From Chaetomium olivaceum (lineage: Eukaryota > Ascomycota > Sordariomycetes > Sordariales > Chaetomiaceae), in the NCBI GenBank assembly GCA_039881045.1, contig JAYWVB010000019.1, positions 310,001-374,000 of the forward strand: a stretch of DNA of 64,000 bases. Reading direction: 5' to 3'. The position numbers and the translations under genes were made by a program. This document shows, one piece after another, positions 11,632 through 24,193 of this stretch. A model generated the notes under the pieces. It saw only the letters and a list, made by a program, of their open reading frames with translations. It searched no databases and had not been told where the DNA came from. The first letter of the stretch is position 1, and every line of letters begins with the position of its first letter.

Positions 11632-13667
11632 CGAGTTGACGAGTTATTCAAACGCCGCAAACTCCAAAATCACTAAATCCCGTGCTTCGTAGTCGAACTC
11701 GCATTATCGTCCCGCTGCCAACAAGAACCGGAGAGCCAGTGCCGGGTGACTGGTTTGGCGGAGTGGTGGTTTATTTGGTGGGTCAGATCGGGGCCGGACG
11801 GCGTGGTTGGGGCAGGTTACTGTGTAGGTAGGTGGGAAGCTTTCTCCGGGATCTTGGGAGCGGAAGGTCGGGTGGAGGATTCATATGTATCTCATCCCGC
11901 ACACGGCGTCAGCCTTTGCCGAGACGAAATGGGGACTCCAATCAAGGGGGGGGGGTGTGAGGTCGGTCACTTTTCGTCTTGAGCATGTCCTCTGCAGTAC
12001 CGCCTCTTCCCCGGAGGCACCTTTAATCACAGCCAGACATGGGCCAGCGAGTGTCAAGTTGTGGCGTTTGTACTGTGCTAACGCAAACGGCTGGCTTTTT
12101 GCGGGGAGAAGCTGTTTGGCCTGTTACGTGCGCCGAAGACCAGCCATAACGGAGGCGGGACGGCGGGGGACCGGGGTGGCATGCGCTAGTGCCGACCGGG
12201 GCAGATTTGTGGTGGACAAGGGTAGACCGGGGGTGTGAGAGGGGACGAGCGCTCGTCCCAGGTTGTTGTGGAGTCGTAGTCGAGGACCCCTGTGGAGGGT
12301 TGCATAGAGTCTTCGAAAGAAGGCGCGTTGTGGGGTGCGTTAAATGTCGCTTTTTCTGCTGCATCTTGGGGTCGCCCTGTCGAAGCCTGTCGAGCCTGTT
12401 CCGAAGTGCCAAAGCTGAGCGACTAATGGTTAGCGTGCGAAAGCGGACGTGGTCCTCTCAGCGAGCGATGCCGGAACGAGGACCTTGCACCTTGCACATT
12501 TCGCTTTCGGGGTGGTTCTTTTGTTCTGGGAAGCTGCATGAAGCGATCCATGGGTTGTCGTGTCATCGCTAGCAAATAGCAAATGGGCGAGGGCGAGCCA
12601 CGGCATTCACACACACACCGTCGACCAGCAGAGCAGCACGACCTGGGAAGAGGGTGGGTCGTCGGGTCCGGGTGTGGAGGAGACGGAAGCAAATGAAGGA
12701 GGGCTTGCCAACCAGAGAAACGCGGGGGTGGGGTTTCTGATTCCAACCGTTCACTGGGCCGCCTCTTTCTGGGCGAACCTTCGACCTCCGCACTTTTCCC
12801 TTGGCTTTCGAATCTTGTCTTCCTTCCAGTTTCGACGGTTTCCACACTTCACGATCAGGTTTCCCAACGCATAATCTATCAAGTCGGACACGTCTTGGAC
12901 ATGTAACGCCGACATGGGCTCTGAGCAGGCGCACGGATTGGTGCGCAACAGAGACGAGCGGCAGTGACGGGCGGTGACGGGCAATGGAACTGTTGTGACC
13001 TGAGGAAGTCTCTTGTCTGTTGCCCCCAGAATCGGCACCGGCAATCCATGCAAGGGTCCGAGCAATGCCCTCGGCAACCGCCGATCATCTCGCGCAGCAA
13101 CGGTTCATGGTGGTGAAGTGCACGCTCAACCAAGGTCAAAACCTCGCCGCCGGGCAAAGGGAACGCGAAGATTGGTTGGATGGTGTGGGCGAGTATGTAT
13201 GAGTGTCTGTACACTACAATCCAATCAAGCCCGCTCTCAACGGCCTTCTATTCGTGTAGGCTCTTCTAGGGGGCGAGCACTGGGTCGACACACCTGCCTT
13301 GTAACTCGACCGGTTTCTTGACTTCATCTCACCGGTATTGACTATATAAGGTAGGTTGGTAGGACTGGTTTCGCCAACTGGCTTGTAACTTTCAAAACCC
13401 AGTCGGTGCCTGTGCTAATGGCACGAATGGCTCGAATGGCTGGCGACGGGAAGTGGGAAATTCAGCTGCGGTCGAGCCGCTGACACAGCAAGCCACAATC
13501 ATCAACCCTGCACCTTCCATCTCTTGCATTTTCCTATTTCCTCTTTCCTACACAGTACGAAGTAGGCACGGAATAATTATTTCTTTTCTGGAGCACGCAT
13601 CGTCTCGCCTCTCCACAAACAACCACAACCCAGGCTTAGCCAGACATGTTATCATCAACAACGCACC

Positions 13668-14045
13668 TCAAATCTCTCTCTGCCTCTCAAATAAAGCTTT
13701 GCCATACTCGGTGGTTCTTGATTTAGCATAAATCCGGCAGCTGCGAGCATCGCTCCTCACAATCTCTTGGCTGTCGAACCACGTCAGCCCCACGCTCGGG
13801 CGCTCCGCGTTATTCGACCAAAAAGGGTTCGTCGTGGATGAGGAGAAGCCTTCGAGAAGCTCCTTCCACCCCACATCGGGCGTGCTCTTGGTCCCAAGGC
13901 GGTTCAAGATCATCGCGCCAGCAGCAAGCGCGCAGGCGGACTGCACCACTGGCACCCACCTAGGATGAAGGCGGTCTCGCCTGGGCCGTGTCCACAAGCA
14001 TGCGATGCCGAGCCCATCCAACCAGACGGGAAACAAACGAATCAT
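13668..14045 (-). CDS. Doubtful ORF, possible membrane-protein C-terminus
   Basis: A 125-residue ATG-initiated frame has fairly natural composition, including a hydrophobic stretch (VVQSACALAAGAMILNRLG) and a segment rich in Trp, Asn and Ser. On the same strand just upstream (about 14226-14135) another frame has a hydrophobic segment (VAILEWIVVLTGLVAS) ending at a GTGAGC donor-like site. The two could be exons of one small membrane protein, but I could not join them with a frame-consistent intron. No family was recognised. It may be chance. Confidence 0.22.
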   Translation of the reverse strand: MIRLFPVWLDGLGIACLWTRPRRDRLHPRWVPVVQSACALAAGAMILNRLGTKSTPDVGWKELLEGFSSSTTNPFWSNNAERPSVGLTWFDSQEIVRSDARSCRIYAKSRTTEYGKALFERQREI

Positions 14046-14670
14046 CGATCTCTGCCGTGCCGCCTGCGAGCCTGCCTCTGCCGTCTCGTTGTCCGCAATT
14101 CAAAAGAGTCATGTGAAGATGAGATGCTCACCAACTTCGCAGGCCGCAAAGGACTGCCTCGCGGCAAGGGAGTCGATGCGACGAGTCCCGTGAGCACCAC
14201 GATCCACTCCAGAATCGCCACCACACGCCAGCTGCAAGCTGCCTGCTTTGCCTGTCCTGCGGGCGGCGTGTGCGTGTCGAGTGAGCAAGCAAGCCGTGTC
14301 CTTTTTCAGGTAACTAACCGAGAGGATTCTGAGATTGGGGGTCCAACCCAGGGCAGAGAGCAACCGCGACGATGACGATGGCAGGATCTTCTGCCGTCGC
14401 CCAGACTAGGCTCAGGTCAGGCTCGCTGGCTCGTCAGGGGTCCTCCAACAACCACACATCGCCATCCGAAATCACAATCTCGCGCGCACAGACATGCTGT
14501 GAGAGAGACACCTTGCTGTTCCTGGTCAGGATCCACCTGCAACTCCACTCTGCTCACCTCGGGTCGGTGCCATGACCCGACCGTTCTGCGACAGTTCGCG
14601 GCCGTGGCTGTGGCTTACAAAAACGTTGACGGATGGTGCGGTCCGTTATTGGTGTGGCTGGTCTCTTCCG

Positions 14671-14685
14671 CCCCCCCCCCCCCCC
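14671..14685. repeat. Poly-C tract (15)
   Basis: Fifteen consecutive C residues lie in non-coding DNA. The length is likely to be unreliable in the assembly. Confidence 0.85.
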
Positions 14686-14870
14686 TGCACTTCGCCATGC
14701 ATGCGTCGCGCAGCCGAGCGCGTTAGTCGTTAGTGGCTTGGTACAGAGCAGTTCTCTTACTGGGCACCAAAGGAGGCTTCGGTCCGAATACTTGCGATTA
14801 AACCCTTGTACATCACCACCATCACAGCAGCGGACCGAAGACTATGGGGAAGTGAAAGACGATTATCGGG

Positions 14871-15179
14871 TTACAGATCTGTACAAGTCCAAGGTAACCT
14901 CGACAGAATACCGGCTTCCGACCAGGCATGCCGAATCAAGAACTTCGGGGATGGCCAACCAGATGCGTTGATTACCGAGAAGAGGAAAACCAGATCAATA
15001 TCTTCATGCACAGCATAGTTCTGGGAAGTCCGAGGCTCGTCATCCTCATCCAAGCTATCCCGTCCCCCGTATTCACAGTCCGCACGTGGTTTGCCACAAC
15101 GCAGAGAGGGACCGGCGCGCAGCTCGACACTACCCGTACACGTCACTAACATATAGGGTACTTTCCCACCTTTCGGCAA
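14871..15179 (-). CDS. Doubtful ORF of unknown function
   Basis: About 100 open residues on the minus strand include an acidic stretch (RDSLDEDDEPRTSQN) and a mildly hydrophobic stretch (IDLVFLFSVINASGW). The composition is more protein-like than neighbouring frames. A possible acceptor (GGGTAG) at its 5' side and a GTAATC donor-like site inside suggest it might be an internal exon, but the implied 40-bp intron is shorter than others in this window. No homology was recognised. Confidence 0.18.
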   Translation of the reverse strand: MPKGGKVPYMLVTCTGSVELRAGPSLRCGKPRADCEYGGRDSLDEDDEPRTSQNYAVHEDIDLVFLFSVINASGWPSPKFLIRHAWSEAGILSRLPWTCTDL

Positions 15180-17151
15180 CCCGACCTCCTGGGATTTCGG
15201 CGCCTGGCCGTGTCCCGCGCCGTCCCCTGGATAACCGAGCGGTCATGGGACTCCCAAATCCACCACGATATATTAATTAATCGACACCCGCCACCACTGT
15301 CACCGAAGTGTTTCGCCATCTAGACCTCGTTCGCCCGGGCTACGGCGATACGGGAATCGATATTGCAGGCCCCTGTGTCCAACAGCAAAGACGTTATTGT
15401 TAGCAGCTGAGGTCCCTTCCCGTGCGGCTCCTCGGTGGCCCTGCGCGGCACCCCACGGCTCAGGCAGGACCCCCCACCCGGTCCTTGGCCCGTCAACCAC
15501 CGAGTTCTCATCCGCACGGGGAAGCTGCGGGCTCTAATCACCGTGGACCAGATCTCATGCCACGCACAGGTGGCTAAGGAGGACCGGCCTAACGCAACAA
15601 CCCTCGTGATTCATCGTCATCAACCACCCGCGATGCCGTCCTTGGTTCCATCTCCATGGTTGTTGCTGGGTAGCATCCGAGGGCGGTTGTTCCATACGCG
15701 CCAAGCCGCGGGGGATGTGCGATGCCACTGCAGGAAACCCGGCCATTGCCGACGGCCGTGGTTTTCTGATGAACCAGCCAGATGCCAATGGCAGAGAGGA
15801 TCTTGCCTTTGGACAATCTCATAAACAACCACCTGGTAAACGTATACACCGTACTACACTACACACACGATTCACAGGTTTCTCACCTGGCCCGGCCCGC
15901 GCTTCAGCTCGGGTTACCCCTCCCGTGTGCTGCAAAGCGAGCATATCAACCACATCTTTCTAGAACCAATATATCGCTCGAAAGTGGTCGACAGCTCGTT
16001 CCAAGACTCCATTGACACCGCAGGATCCCTGCACCATGTCCCTTGTCGGTCACACGTCTCGATCTGGTCGTGCTGGGGCTGCCTTCTAGGATCCTTCCCG
16101 TGTCTGCCTCGCCGCGTCTACACAGCATGGAGCTTCCTGAGTGATGCGGTAGCGAGCCAAGCGGTCCGTGAGGCGCGCAGGCGGTCTCGCGAGGCATGCA
16201 TGCACAGATCCGGTTGGCGATAACCCGTTTTGAGGCCTTGCTCAACGCCGTTTTCTTCCCTGATGCGGACGTCCTTGCGGAGTTGTCTGCAAAAAACCCA
16301 TTTGCAGGCCCCGTCTCCATCGTCAAGCGCCGACGAGGTCCACCAACCCCTCTCATCTCCAATACTAGCGTGCCCTTCTTTTGCCCCCGCGTCTCGCTAC
16401 GCGTGCCAATTTCATACCCTTGGAACAGATGCGTCCCGCTGTCAGAGGCGTCTCTGTCATCCACAAGTCGGCCGATGAGCGGCAGCATATGTTCTAGATC
16501 GAGGCGAGAGGTCCTTCAATGCCTGGTCAAGCTCTGCCTCGTCACGTCACCAGCCAAACATGTGCTGTTGACATCCCGAGATCGATGTGTCCCAAATCGG
16601 GCTGCCGTTGCACTAAAGGCTTGGACATGCGGCTAGTCTGGAACCTTGTTGGTCTCTCTTTCTCTTACCTTAGCGCGCACAAGACTCTCGCGCCCGGTGT
16701 TCTCGGCACACTTGTCGCGAGGTGGCCGAGACTACCCCCACCCGAATGACGGATCTAAAGCACCAACAACCACCGAGACAGCAACCGCCGCTCAAACACC
16801 AGCCCTGCAGGTCACCGTGAGGCACTAACTACATACGTAGGTAGATACTGTCTCAGCTACATAGGGACAGCACTTGTCTCAGTCACAGACACAGCCATCA
16901 CACAGAGTCCCGGCGTCAAGACGAGCTCCGTACCTCCGAACGCCTGCCGCTAACACCGAACAGTCCCGGGTCGTCAGCACCGGATCGGAATGCTGCCGAG
17001 CCTCCCCCTCACGCTCCCCTCTCCCCGGTCAGGCTAACGTTAGTGTGGTGGGTCAACAACAAGAAACGGGAGCATCCCGCGGCTTCCATCTGATCTCTGA
17101 AGTCAAAATTCCTCTTCCCCAAAAGCCATTGCCTCACGTTATTCGACGAAA

Positions 17152-17183
17152 GTGCCCACACTGCCCACACTGCCCACACTGTG
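17152..17183. repeat. 9-bp tandem repeat (ACTGCCCAC unit)
   Basis: Three and a half near-perfect copies of a 9-bp unit occur in non-coding DNA. Confidence 0.7.
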
Positions 17184-17727
17184 TTCCCCCCGGCCCGGCG
17201 CCACGCCGCGAGGCGATGGTGATACGTCCGCTGTATGGGGGCCCAGAGACCCCCCGGATTTGGATCCGCGCGTCCGGGGCCCTCGGACGACGAAGGGAGA
17301 ACGGCCAAAACCAAGATGGGAGTTCGTTGCAAGCGTCGTGCACTTCGTGTCCTCTGTCCAGACCTTGCACCGCATCTCGCACCAACCCCCATGACAAGAC
17401 ATGGCCTAGTGTTCACCATATCTGCTCCCTTTGTCTTGCCCACAGACGAATTCCAATTCCCCAATCTCCAATCCCCATCCCCCACTTCCCGCTTACCCCC
17501 TCTCTCGGCCCTGACCGAACCCACGCCCACGGTTGCCGACCGTTCGGTTCCCCAGCACACACTGCCGGACCAACACCCCCCAAAATGGATTCACCACCCG
17601 AAAGGGAGGTGTTATGATGGGCTGTGATGGGACAGGAACGAGGTATGCGAGATGAGAGGGGATGCGGCGGAGGCGGCGGCGGCGGGGAAGAGTGCAGTGC
17701 GGGATCGATCGATACGCGTGTGCGCCG

Positions 17728-17746
17728 CCCCCCCCCCCCCCCCCCC
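17728..17746. repeat. Poly-C tract (19)
   Basis: Nineteen consecutive C residues sit about 500 bp beyond the lactonase 3' end. This is the longest homopolymer I noticed in the window. Confidence 0.85.
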
Positions 17747-18252
17747 TTGGGCTTGGCAAGATGCGATCGACCACCTACCCGCCGAGCTCCCGGTTTCATA
17801 TCGACATAGATGTACATATCTTTCCTTGAGATGCATGCGATGGGACGGCAATACCGGGTTAGGTGCGAGCCGGTACTGGCCGGGGGGGGAGAGGGGAGGC
17901 TATTAGTTACTGTGTAGTTATTAAGGAACGGAGATTTGCGCGGGGTTAGGTTGGTGAGGAAGGTCTGTGCTACTGTTTGCTCACTTGCTCTTTACTCGGC
18001 CCTCCGAATATCAATGGTGTTGAGGTTATGTGAATGTGAAGTATGTCTTTTTTTTGGTTACAGATATTTACTCGCTTTGTTGGTTTTTGCCTCTCCTGAG
18101 GCCCCTCACGCAAAATCAACGAGGATAGTATGTACATAAGTAGGTGAACCAACTTTTAGTGAGTTTGGATTTCTCTACAATCTAACACAACAACTAAAGC
18201 CAAAGAGAATGCAAAATCTAAGCCCCTTTTCCCCAAACAGGACAGTCCCGCT

Positions 18253-19692
18253 CTACTGCTTGAACGAGACAAAGTTGGGCGAGCCGGCGACATTGCCCTC
18301 GGCGACGGCCTTGCCGATCTTGCCGGTGGCGACGTCGCGCTCGAAGACGACGACGCGGCCGTCGGACTGCAGGGCCGAGGCGACGCGGCTGCCGTCGCTG
18401 TTGAAGGAGAAGTGGCGGGGGTTGACGCCGCCGGCGGGGGCGGTCTGCACGTGGGTGAGCTGGCCCTCGTCGTCGATGGAGAAGGTGATGAGCGGGTCCG
18501 AGGGCACGTCGGTGCCGTTGGCGATCTTGTAGGTGAGCGCCCTCTCGAAGCGGGACGAGAGAGTCAGGAAGTTGCTGTTGGGCTGCGGGTTGGGTTTGTT
18601 ACGTTAGCAGGTGCGACCAGGGTTGACTTGGGGCGCTTCGAGTGAGTTCACTTACAGCAAGGAAGATCTCAGCAGCAGCGGTTTCCTCCGGGAGCGCGTC
18701 GGTGGCGCCGTGGGTGGTGGCGTTGTAAATCCGGGTGAAGGTGAGGCTCTTGTCGTCGTTGTAAGCGACGGAGAAGCCCTGGAGGAGGTTGGCGAGCTCG
18801 CAGATGACGTAGAAGTAGGTGTTCTCGCCGGACGTGTAGAAGGCGCCGTGGCGCGGGCCGGTGCCACGCTCAAACGAGTAGCTGGGCTGTAAAGACGGTC
18901 AGTATCTTGAGATGCAAAAGGTCACGGGCAATTGCGCGACACAGGGTTTTACATACCTTCTCGGTGTGCGTCAGAGTCTCCTGGTCCACGTGAAGGACAC
19001 GGATATAATCGGCACCAAGATCGGGGAAGACGAGGAACTCTCCGGTGGGGTCCAGGATGGCCTCGTGCGGCCGGGACTGCTCCTGCGGTGCAGGAAGGCT
19101 GTCGTTACGACCGGGATACCCTTGGACGAGATCGACTTGAGTGCCGCAGGGTCGGAAATGTCGAAGGTGTCGATACCGCCACCAGCGCTAAAATTCACGT
19201 GTTAGCCGTTTTGTATGGTTGGCCCACTCGTTGTGCTGGACCGCACAAGGGGGGTTAAGGGGGGTTTGGGAAAGACACTCACTAATCGGCAACAGCCAAT
19301 CCGTTGCCCTCGTTGCCGTAGACGATGGTGCTCACGGGCCCCCCAATGGTCTGAGCGGAGCTGAGCACGGTGAAGGCGCCGGCGTCGCCGATCTTCAGGG
19401 CCGCAAGATCACCGTTCGCGCCGCCCCAAGCCTCGTTGACGCAGTAAAGAACGTCGTCGACTTGAGTCAGCCACGACGGGTAAGGGCCGCAGGTATCAGA
19501 TCCCTCGCCGACAGCCGAGAGCGTCGAGCCTTCTAGCTTGAGGGTCAAAAGCTCGCCGGCGAGCGCTCCAGTGGCGGGGTAGGTGGTGACGAAGAGGGTG
19601 TCCGATGTGCTTCCGCCGCCGCAAACCGGGGCGGCGGCCGCGAGCCGGAAGCCGGCCCCGAGGGCAACGGCAACGCTGTGAGAAGTCCGCAT
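18253..19692 (-). CDS. Secreted lactonase-family / 3-carboxymuconate-cyclase-like beta-propeller protein
   Basis: Four exons are inferred: 19692-19283, 19187-18957, 18886-18656 and 18582-18253, with introns of 95, 70 and 73 bp. The first ~20 residues form a probable secretion signal (hydrophobic, Ala-rich, cleaved near AAAA-PVC). The body matches the Lactonase family (seven-bladed propeller; 6-phosphogluconolactonase and carboxymuconate cyclase relatives), with the hallmark RPHEAILDPTGEFLVFPDLG region and the C-terminal VNPRHFSFNSDGSRVA blade. Secreted fungal members are widespread, but most have no proven substrate, so the name should not be read as an activity. In exon 2 the frame shifts by one base near 19095-19110 (SISS-K to YPGRNDSLPAPQ). 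Adding one base gives 401 codons, the expected family length. No related enzymes flank it. Confidence 0.85.
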
Positions 19693-22600
19693 GGCGTCTT
19701 TTAGAAAGTTTTAGTCTGGCGCTAGTCGGGACTGTACTTTCGGAACCAAGATATCGATGGGTCGATGTTGATTATTTGCTGTCTGTGTGTTGCAGCTCGC
19801 GTTGGTGGTAAAGTTTGTTTTATTTTTATCTTTTTCTGTTCTCGTCGAAAGAATGACCGGGACTACAAAATTATAAGGATGTCCTCAGATGCGGCGGACA
19901 AGACGCTTCTAATAAGCGCCTGAAGGAGTGTCGATCGTGCCACATGGCCCTGTGAGCGGTTGACAAACAAACGGCACAATGGACGCTTCTCCCGGCCCAC
20001 ACAGCTTCAAAGGTGGGTGGCCTGCCCCCCTGGACAGGGGGGCTTTGCATTGTTCATTGCGCCAAATGAAGACCAGTTATTACAACCGGCCCCAATCCCG
20101 CATTGTTGCCATTGTCCCGGGTGGCCAACGGTTGATGGAAAATCAACATCGGAGAGGCTCCCCCTTGCAACAGTCATCAATTAGGGAACGGGAGCACCTG
20201 TGCCTGGTTCCGCATGGATGAGATCGGACGGAGGCAGCACGCGGCGCAGCTTTCCATTGGGGAGCGGGTGGAGGTCTTGGGAACCACTGACAGCCAGTGG
20301 GAATCGCCCGTCGCCGTTAGGCTGCTGGGGCCTTAATCTATCCGGCCCGGTCGAGGCGGGATCTAACCCCGATGGGATCTTGGCCGCCTCGAAGCGATGA
20401 ATCCTCAAGAGAGCGAGGAAGCAGTGGAGAGGGTTGACTTGCGACGAAACGCCGTCGGAAGAGACAAGAACCGGGTTGGGAGAATTGGCTGGACGAGCAG
20501 TGACGAGACCCGCCAGAAGGCGCATGCGAAAAAGGCCAGGTCAGACCGTCAGAAGTTAGGTCAGATGGAAGGCGCATGCTGCACTGCATGCACGCACACA
20601 ATAGGGCCAACGATGGGGCTATGGGCTGCCCGCGGGTGTTCCTTCCGTCTCGTCCAATACTTTCGGCCTTTGCTCAAACCTCGAATGGGGTCAGAATGCA
20701 AGAATGGAAACCCAGCCTGGCCAGTGGGGCTCAAAGGGGATCCTGCAAGGCGGCGCATGCAGGGGCGCGGCAAGCCAAGCGCGCGGAGAAAGCGGGGAAC
20801 AGCTCTGGAAGGCCTGTTGTCCCCTGTTCTCCCCTGTTGTTTGTTCTCCCCCCTGCGCTGGTGTGTCTGGCTGTGAAACAGGTCGCCACACACTCAGGTC
20901 CAGCAATCCAACGCTGCCGCACTGGATCAACGCCGCCAACACGGAACCGAACCCAACGGGGGGACAGCTGGTTTCAAGGTTGGCTGGCATTCATGGTTTG
21001 CGTCATAGTTGGGCCAACACACTTGAGCCATCGGTTTTGTCACGCTGAGATTTGTTTCTTGACTCCCGAGCTATTTTGATTCCTCCATCCCTGACGGCCC
21101 AGTCACCCAGTTGAAATGGCCTGGAACTTCCTGGCCAACCTAATGCCAAAAGTGGCCTCCGATATCACCGCAGTTGATGCTGAGCTGTCACGAGGAACAC
21201 CGCGGACGGCGATTTGAATCCTCTTGTCGGACTTCGCTTCCCCAAGCCCGGAATTTCGGGGACTCGTTCCAGTAGTGTCCGATGCGCTCGCACTCTAAAC
21301 AACAATAACGTTGGCACCTTGTTCCTCTAAAGCCCGGCCCTGTCCCGTTCAGGTAAAGGCTTTCCGTGGGCAGCTGCAGCTTCAATGAAAGTAGAAGTTT
21401 CAGCCCCGGGAAGGAACTGCAGCGGAGCCGAAATCGGCACGACGAACCGCCACGTCCTCAGCCTCCATGATCTGATCACGTCACACGAGGCAGGAGAGGC
21501 AGGTTATGGCCCGGATGCCTTGGTGGTCAGGCACGTGGAGGACGGGACGAGAATGGGCATGGCCCGATCCGACGTCCCAAATCGGATACGGTTTCTCTTT
21601 GATCCGAGGTTTTTTTGCATTCCATTCCTGTCTTGGCTGTGTCCATATTCGGGTGGCTGGACTTCAACTCAATTGAGGCTGCAACACAGGTTCCCCCCCT
21701 GCCATTCTGACCAAACCACCAGTTCACTAGTTACCTGGTAGTTTGTTAGCCTCGATTGATGCACTTCTGTCGAAGCAATTATGCCAAGTCTTGGGCCACC
21801 GTTTACGGTACCACTCCCAACCATTCTTTGGCTGACCCAAACAAAAGATTTACCATCAAAGTTCAGTTAACAATCAAAACGCAGCAGATGTTGTGCTCAT
21901 TGCTGGTTCACCACCTGTTCACCTTCCTCTTCCATCCTTCGTACGGCTCGTACCCTCCAATGTCCGTGGAGTGGCCGTACTAAAAGCCGCCTGGGCGCAG
22001 GTCGCAGGTCTTAACAGGCGGAGCAGACGAGTCAACCAGTCAGTACCCGAGTTACAGGCAAGGCCAACAACAGTATCGCAAACGGACTTTCACGTTGTTG
22101 GCCTGCTCAAGCTGGTCTCCATTTGTCTTCCCTGTCACGTCTTTCTCTCCATTCGGTCAGGGTTTCTCGCTCTCTCTCTCTCGACATCGTGGCGTCAAAC
22201 TCAACAGTAGCAACCCTGTTTCTTGCGGACCACTCCACAGCTCTGAAGTACGTCCATGTACATACATGTACATACTTCGTACGCCTCATCCAAACAAAGA
22301 TGGAATCCTTCAGTGTCTGAGCGCTCGCCAGCCTGCATCATCCACAGTTGCCCGCGAGAAAACGGCTGCATCAACTGGCATCAACCACCATCTCACACCC
22401 CCAAGCTAACGTGTTAGCGCCGGGACTTGCTCTGCTCGCGAGCTCGCCCACTCGTCCGCCGAAGTTACGCAGTCTTCACCAAATCCACCACAACCACAGA
22501 ATCACAATTTAACCGCCTTCTTTAGCCGTTCCCAGCCAGTCAGCGGACGGTTCGTGCGACCCACATTCTTCCATTCCGCCCGTTTGTCAGTGGCGTTCTC

Positions 22601-24193
22601 CACGATCTGATCGCTCAACTGATCAACGAGGCCGGCCCATGCAGTTGGCGACCGATCCGGACAAGGCTGCGCTGGCCTCCTGCTGCGCTCGGGGCCCGCG
22701 AGAGCCCGCCCCCCTCCTCCGCTCGTTCATCTCGCAGGGAGATGAGGCCCTCTTTCGGGATGGATGCCTCCTCCTGTGTCGAACTTTCGTGGAATAATCG
22801 GCTGCGTGGCTGAGGGTGTGGATAGCTGATCTCGTGTGCGAGAGTAAGCCGGGCGCAGAAACGGGCGTATTCTTCTTGAGCCCCCCGTCGCAGCCACCCC
22901 CCGGGATAGACCGTTCGGAGGGGTCTGTGCCCAACTCTGGGTGTGATCCAGGTCGCCAGGGACCGGGGATAGGTGGTGGATGATGATATCCTGCGCGTGG
23001 AAGGCGGACCACGCGTCTTTTCGCCTCGTTGTGAATGGTTCCCAGACGACTAACTAACGATGTGCTGATGGCTTGACCCGCGAGCCAAACCAGGCAGGCA
23101 AACGGGCAGGCAGGCACAGCAACGGTCAAAGAAACGCATCATGAAATGAGTGCATGGCCTTGTGCGGGGAAGGTAGGTAGTTATCCGCTCGCTTACTCGT
23201 CTATGTATGATCCCGGCGCCTCGCAGCGTCGTCCTCGCCCATCACCACCTCAACTCCATAACTACCCCAACTTCGTACATATATACATACATACCTACCT
23301 TCATCATAACAAACGCCGTCGTATTGATAGTACCACAAACCCCCAGCCCAATCACCGCCCCCTCCACCTCCCCAGCTCCAACCCCAAAGCACGAGGAAAG
23401 AAAAAGGAAAAGAGGGGAGACAACCCCAGCCAGCATCACTGCCGTAAATTAAACAATTACCACAAGCCAGGAACCGACATCAGTCGATACTACCATAGGC
23501 CCCGCCGTTGCGACCAAGTACCGAATTACACACATGCCGTCGTGACAGCCGAGCTGGGGGGAAAGACGACCAGACGACCAGACGACCAGACGAGCATGGG
23601 GGTCGGTCGAGGTCGGGGTCACAAAAGAGAAAGCCTGTCCGCCTGCCTGCCTGCCCGCCGCCGTCGCAGACGACGACGACACGACATTGGCTCGGCTTAA
23701 CTCCTTCGTAACCAAAAAAAACTAGAACTGAGTCCCAGTCTTTTCCAAAGAAAGGACGTCTTTGCGATTTGGCGATGGGACGCGAAGAGCCCCGCCGAGG
23801 GTCTCCGTCAAAAACGGTCCATGTACACACACATGCTTCACCAAGGTGAACAGAACAAACAGGTCTTGGGAAACGGTGATGTGGCTTGCGCTGTTGAAGA
23901 TGTCACATGGTGAAGACGCATGTCACATTCCAATGTTTGGCTCAACCACACAATAGTTAGAAGAGGGATATCTATGTAAGTAAACGGCTTGCTTCATCAT
24001 CCGACCTCGAAATGCAATACTCATGGTAACCAACCGAGCCCCTCAAACTCACAACGCAATGCACCGGCCAAACATGCCCAACCGACCTCTACCATGCGTT
24101 AACCAACACCCCAGAATAATCCGCCCAACCATGTAAACGACAAAACGAAAGGTAAAGTAAAGGGTATCAAGTAGTAATAGTAATAGGTGATAC
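19693..24193. other. Gene-poor spacer, lactonase promoter to LST4 3' end
   Basis: This 4.5-kb stretch holds the lactonase promoter on the left and the LST4 3' flank on the right. ORFs on both strands are short, in conflicting frames and without recognisable domains. A short tandem repeat occurs at 23565-23594. I see no mobile element or RNA gene that I can support. Confidence 0.5.
23565..23594. repeat. 8-bp tandem repeat (ACGACCAG unit)
   Basis: Three and a half copies of an 8-bp unit occur in non-coding DNA. Confidence 0.7.

Larger units (their letters stand above)
11632..18252. other. Large gene-poor spacer
   Basis: This 6.6-kb stretch lies between the transcription-factor start and the lactonase stop. 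I see two low-confidence minus-strand ORFs (listed separately), two long poly-C tracts (14671-14685 and 17728-17746) and a 9-bp tandem repeat at 17152-17183. The left part should contain the transcription-factor promoter. No transposase, reverse transcriptase or terminal repeat was seen. Confidence 0.5.

Noticed and set aside
15946..16636. Opposed ORFs of 146 (+) and 180 (-) codons around 16.2 kb
   Set aside because: Both cover the same bases, neither has a recognisable domain, and I found no credible splice structure extending them.
22623..23700. ORFs of 168 (-) and 184 (+) codons
   Set aside because: Composition is low-complexity (Arg/Pro/Ser, His), there is no domain, and the tandem repeats inside explain part of the open frame.
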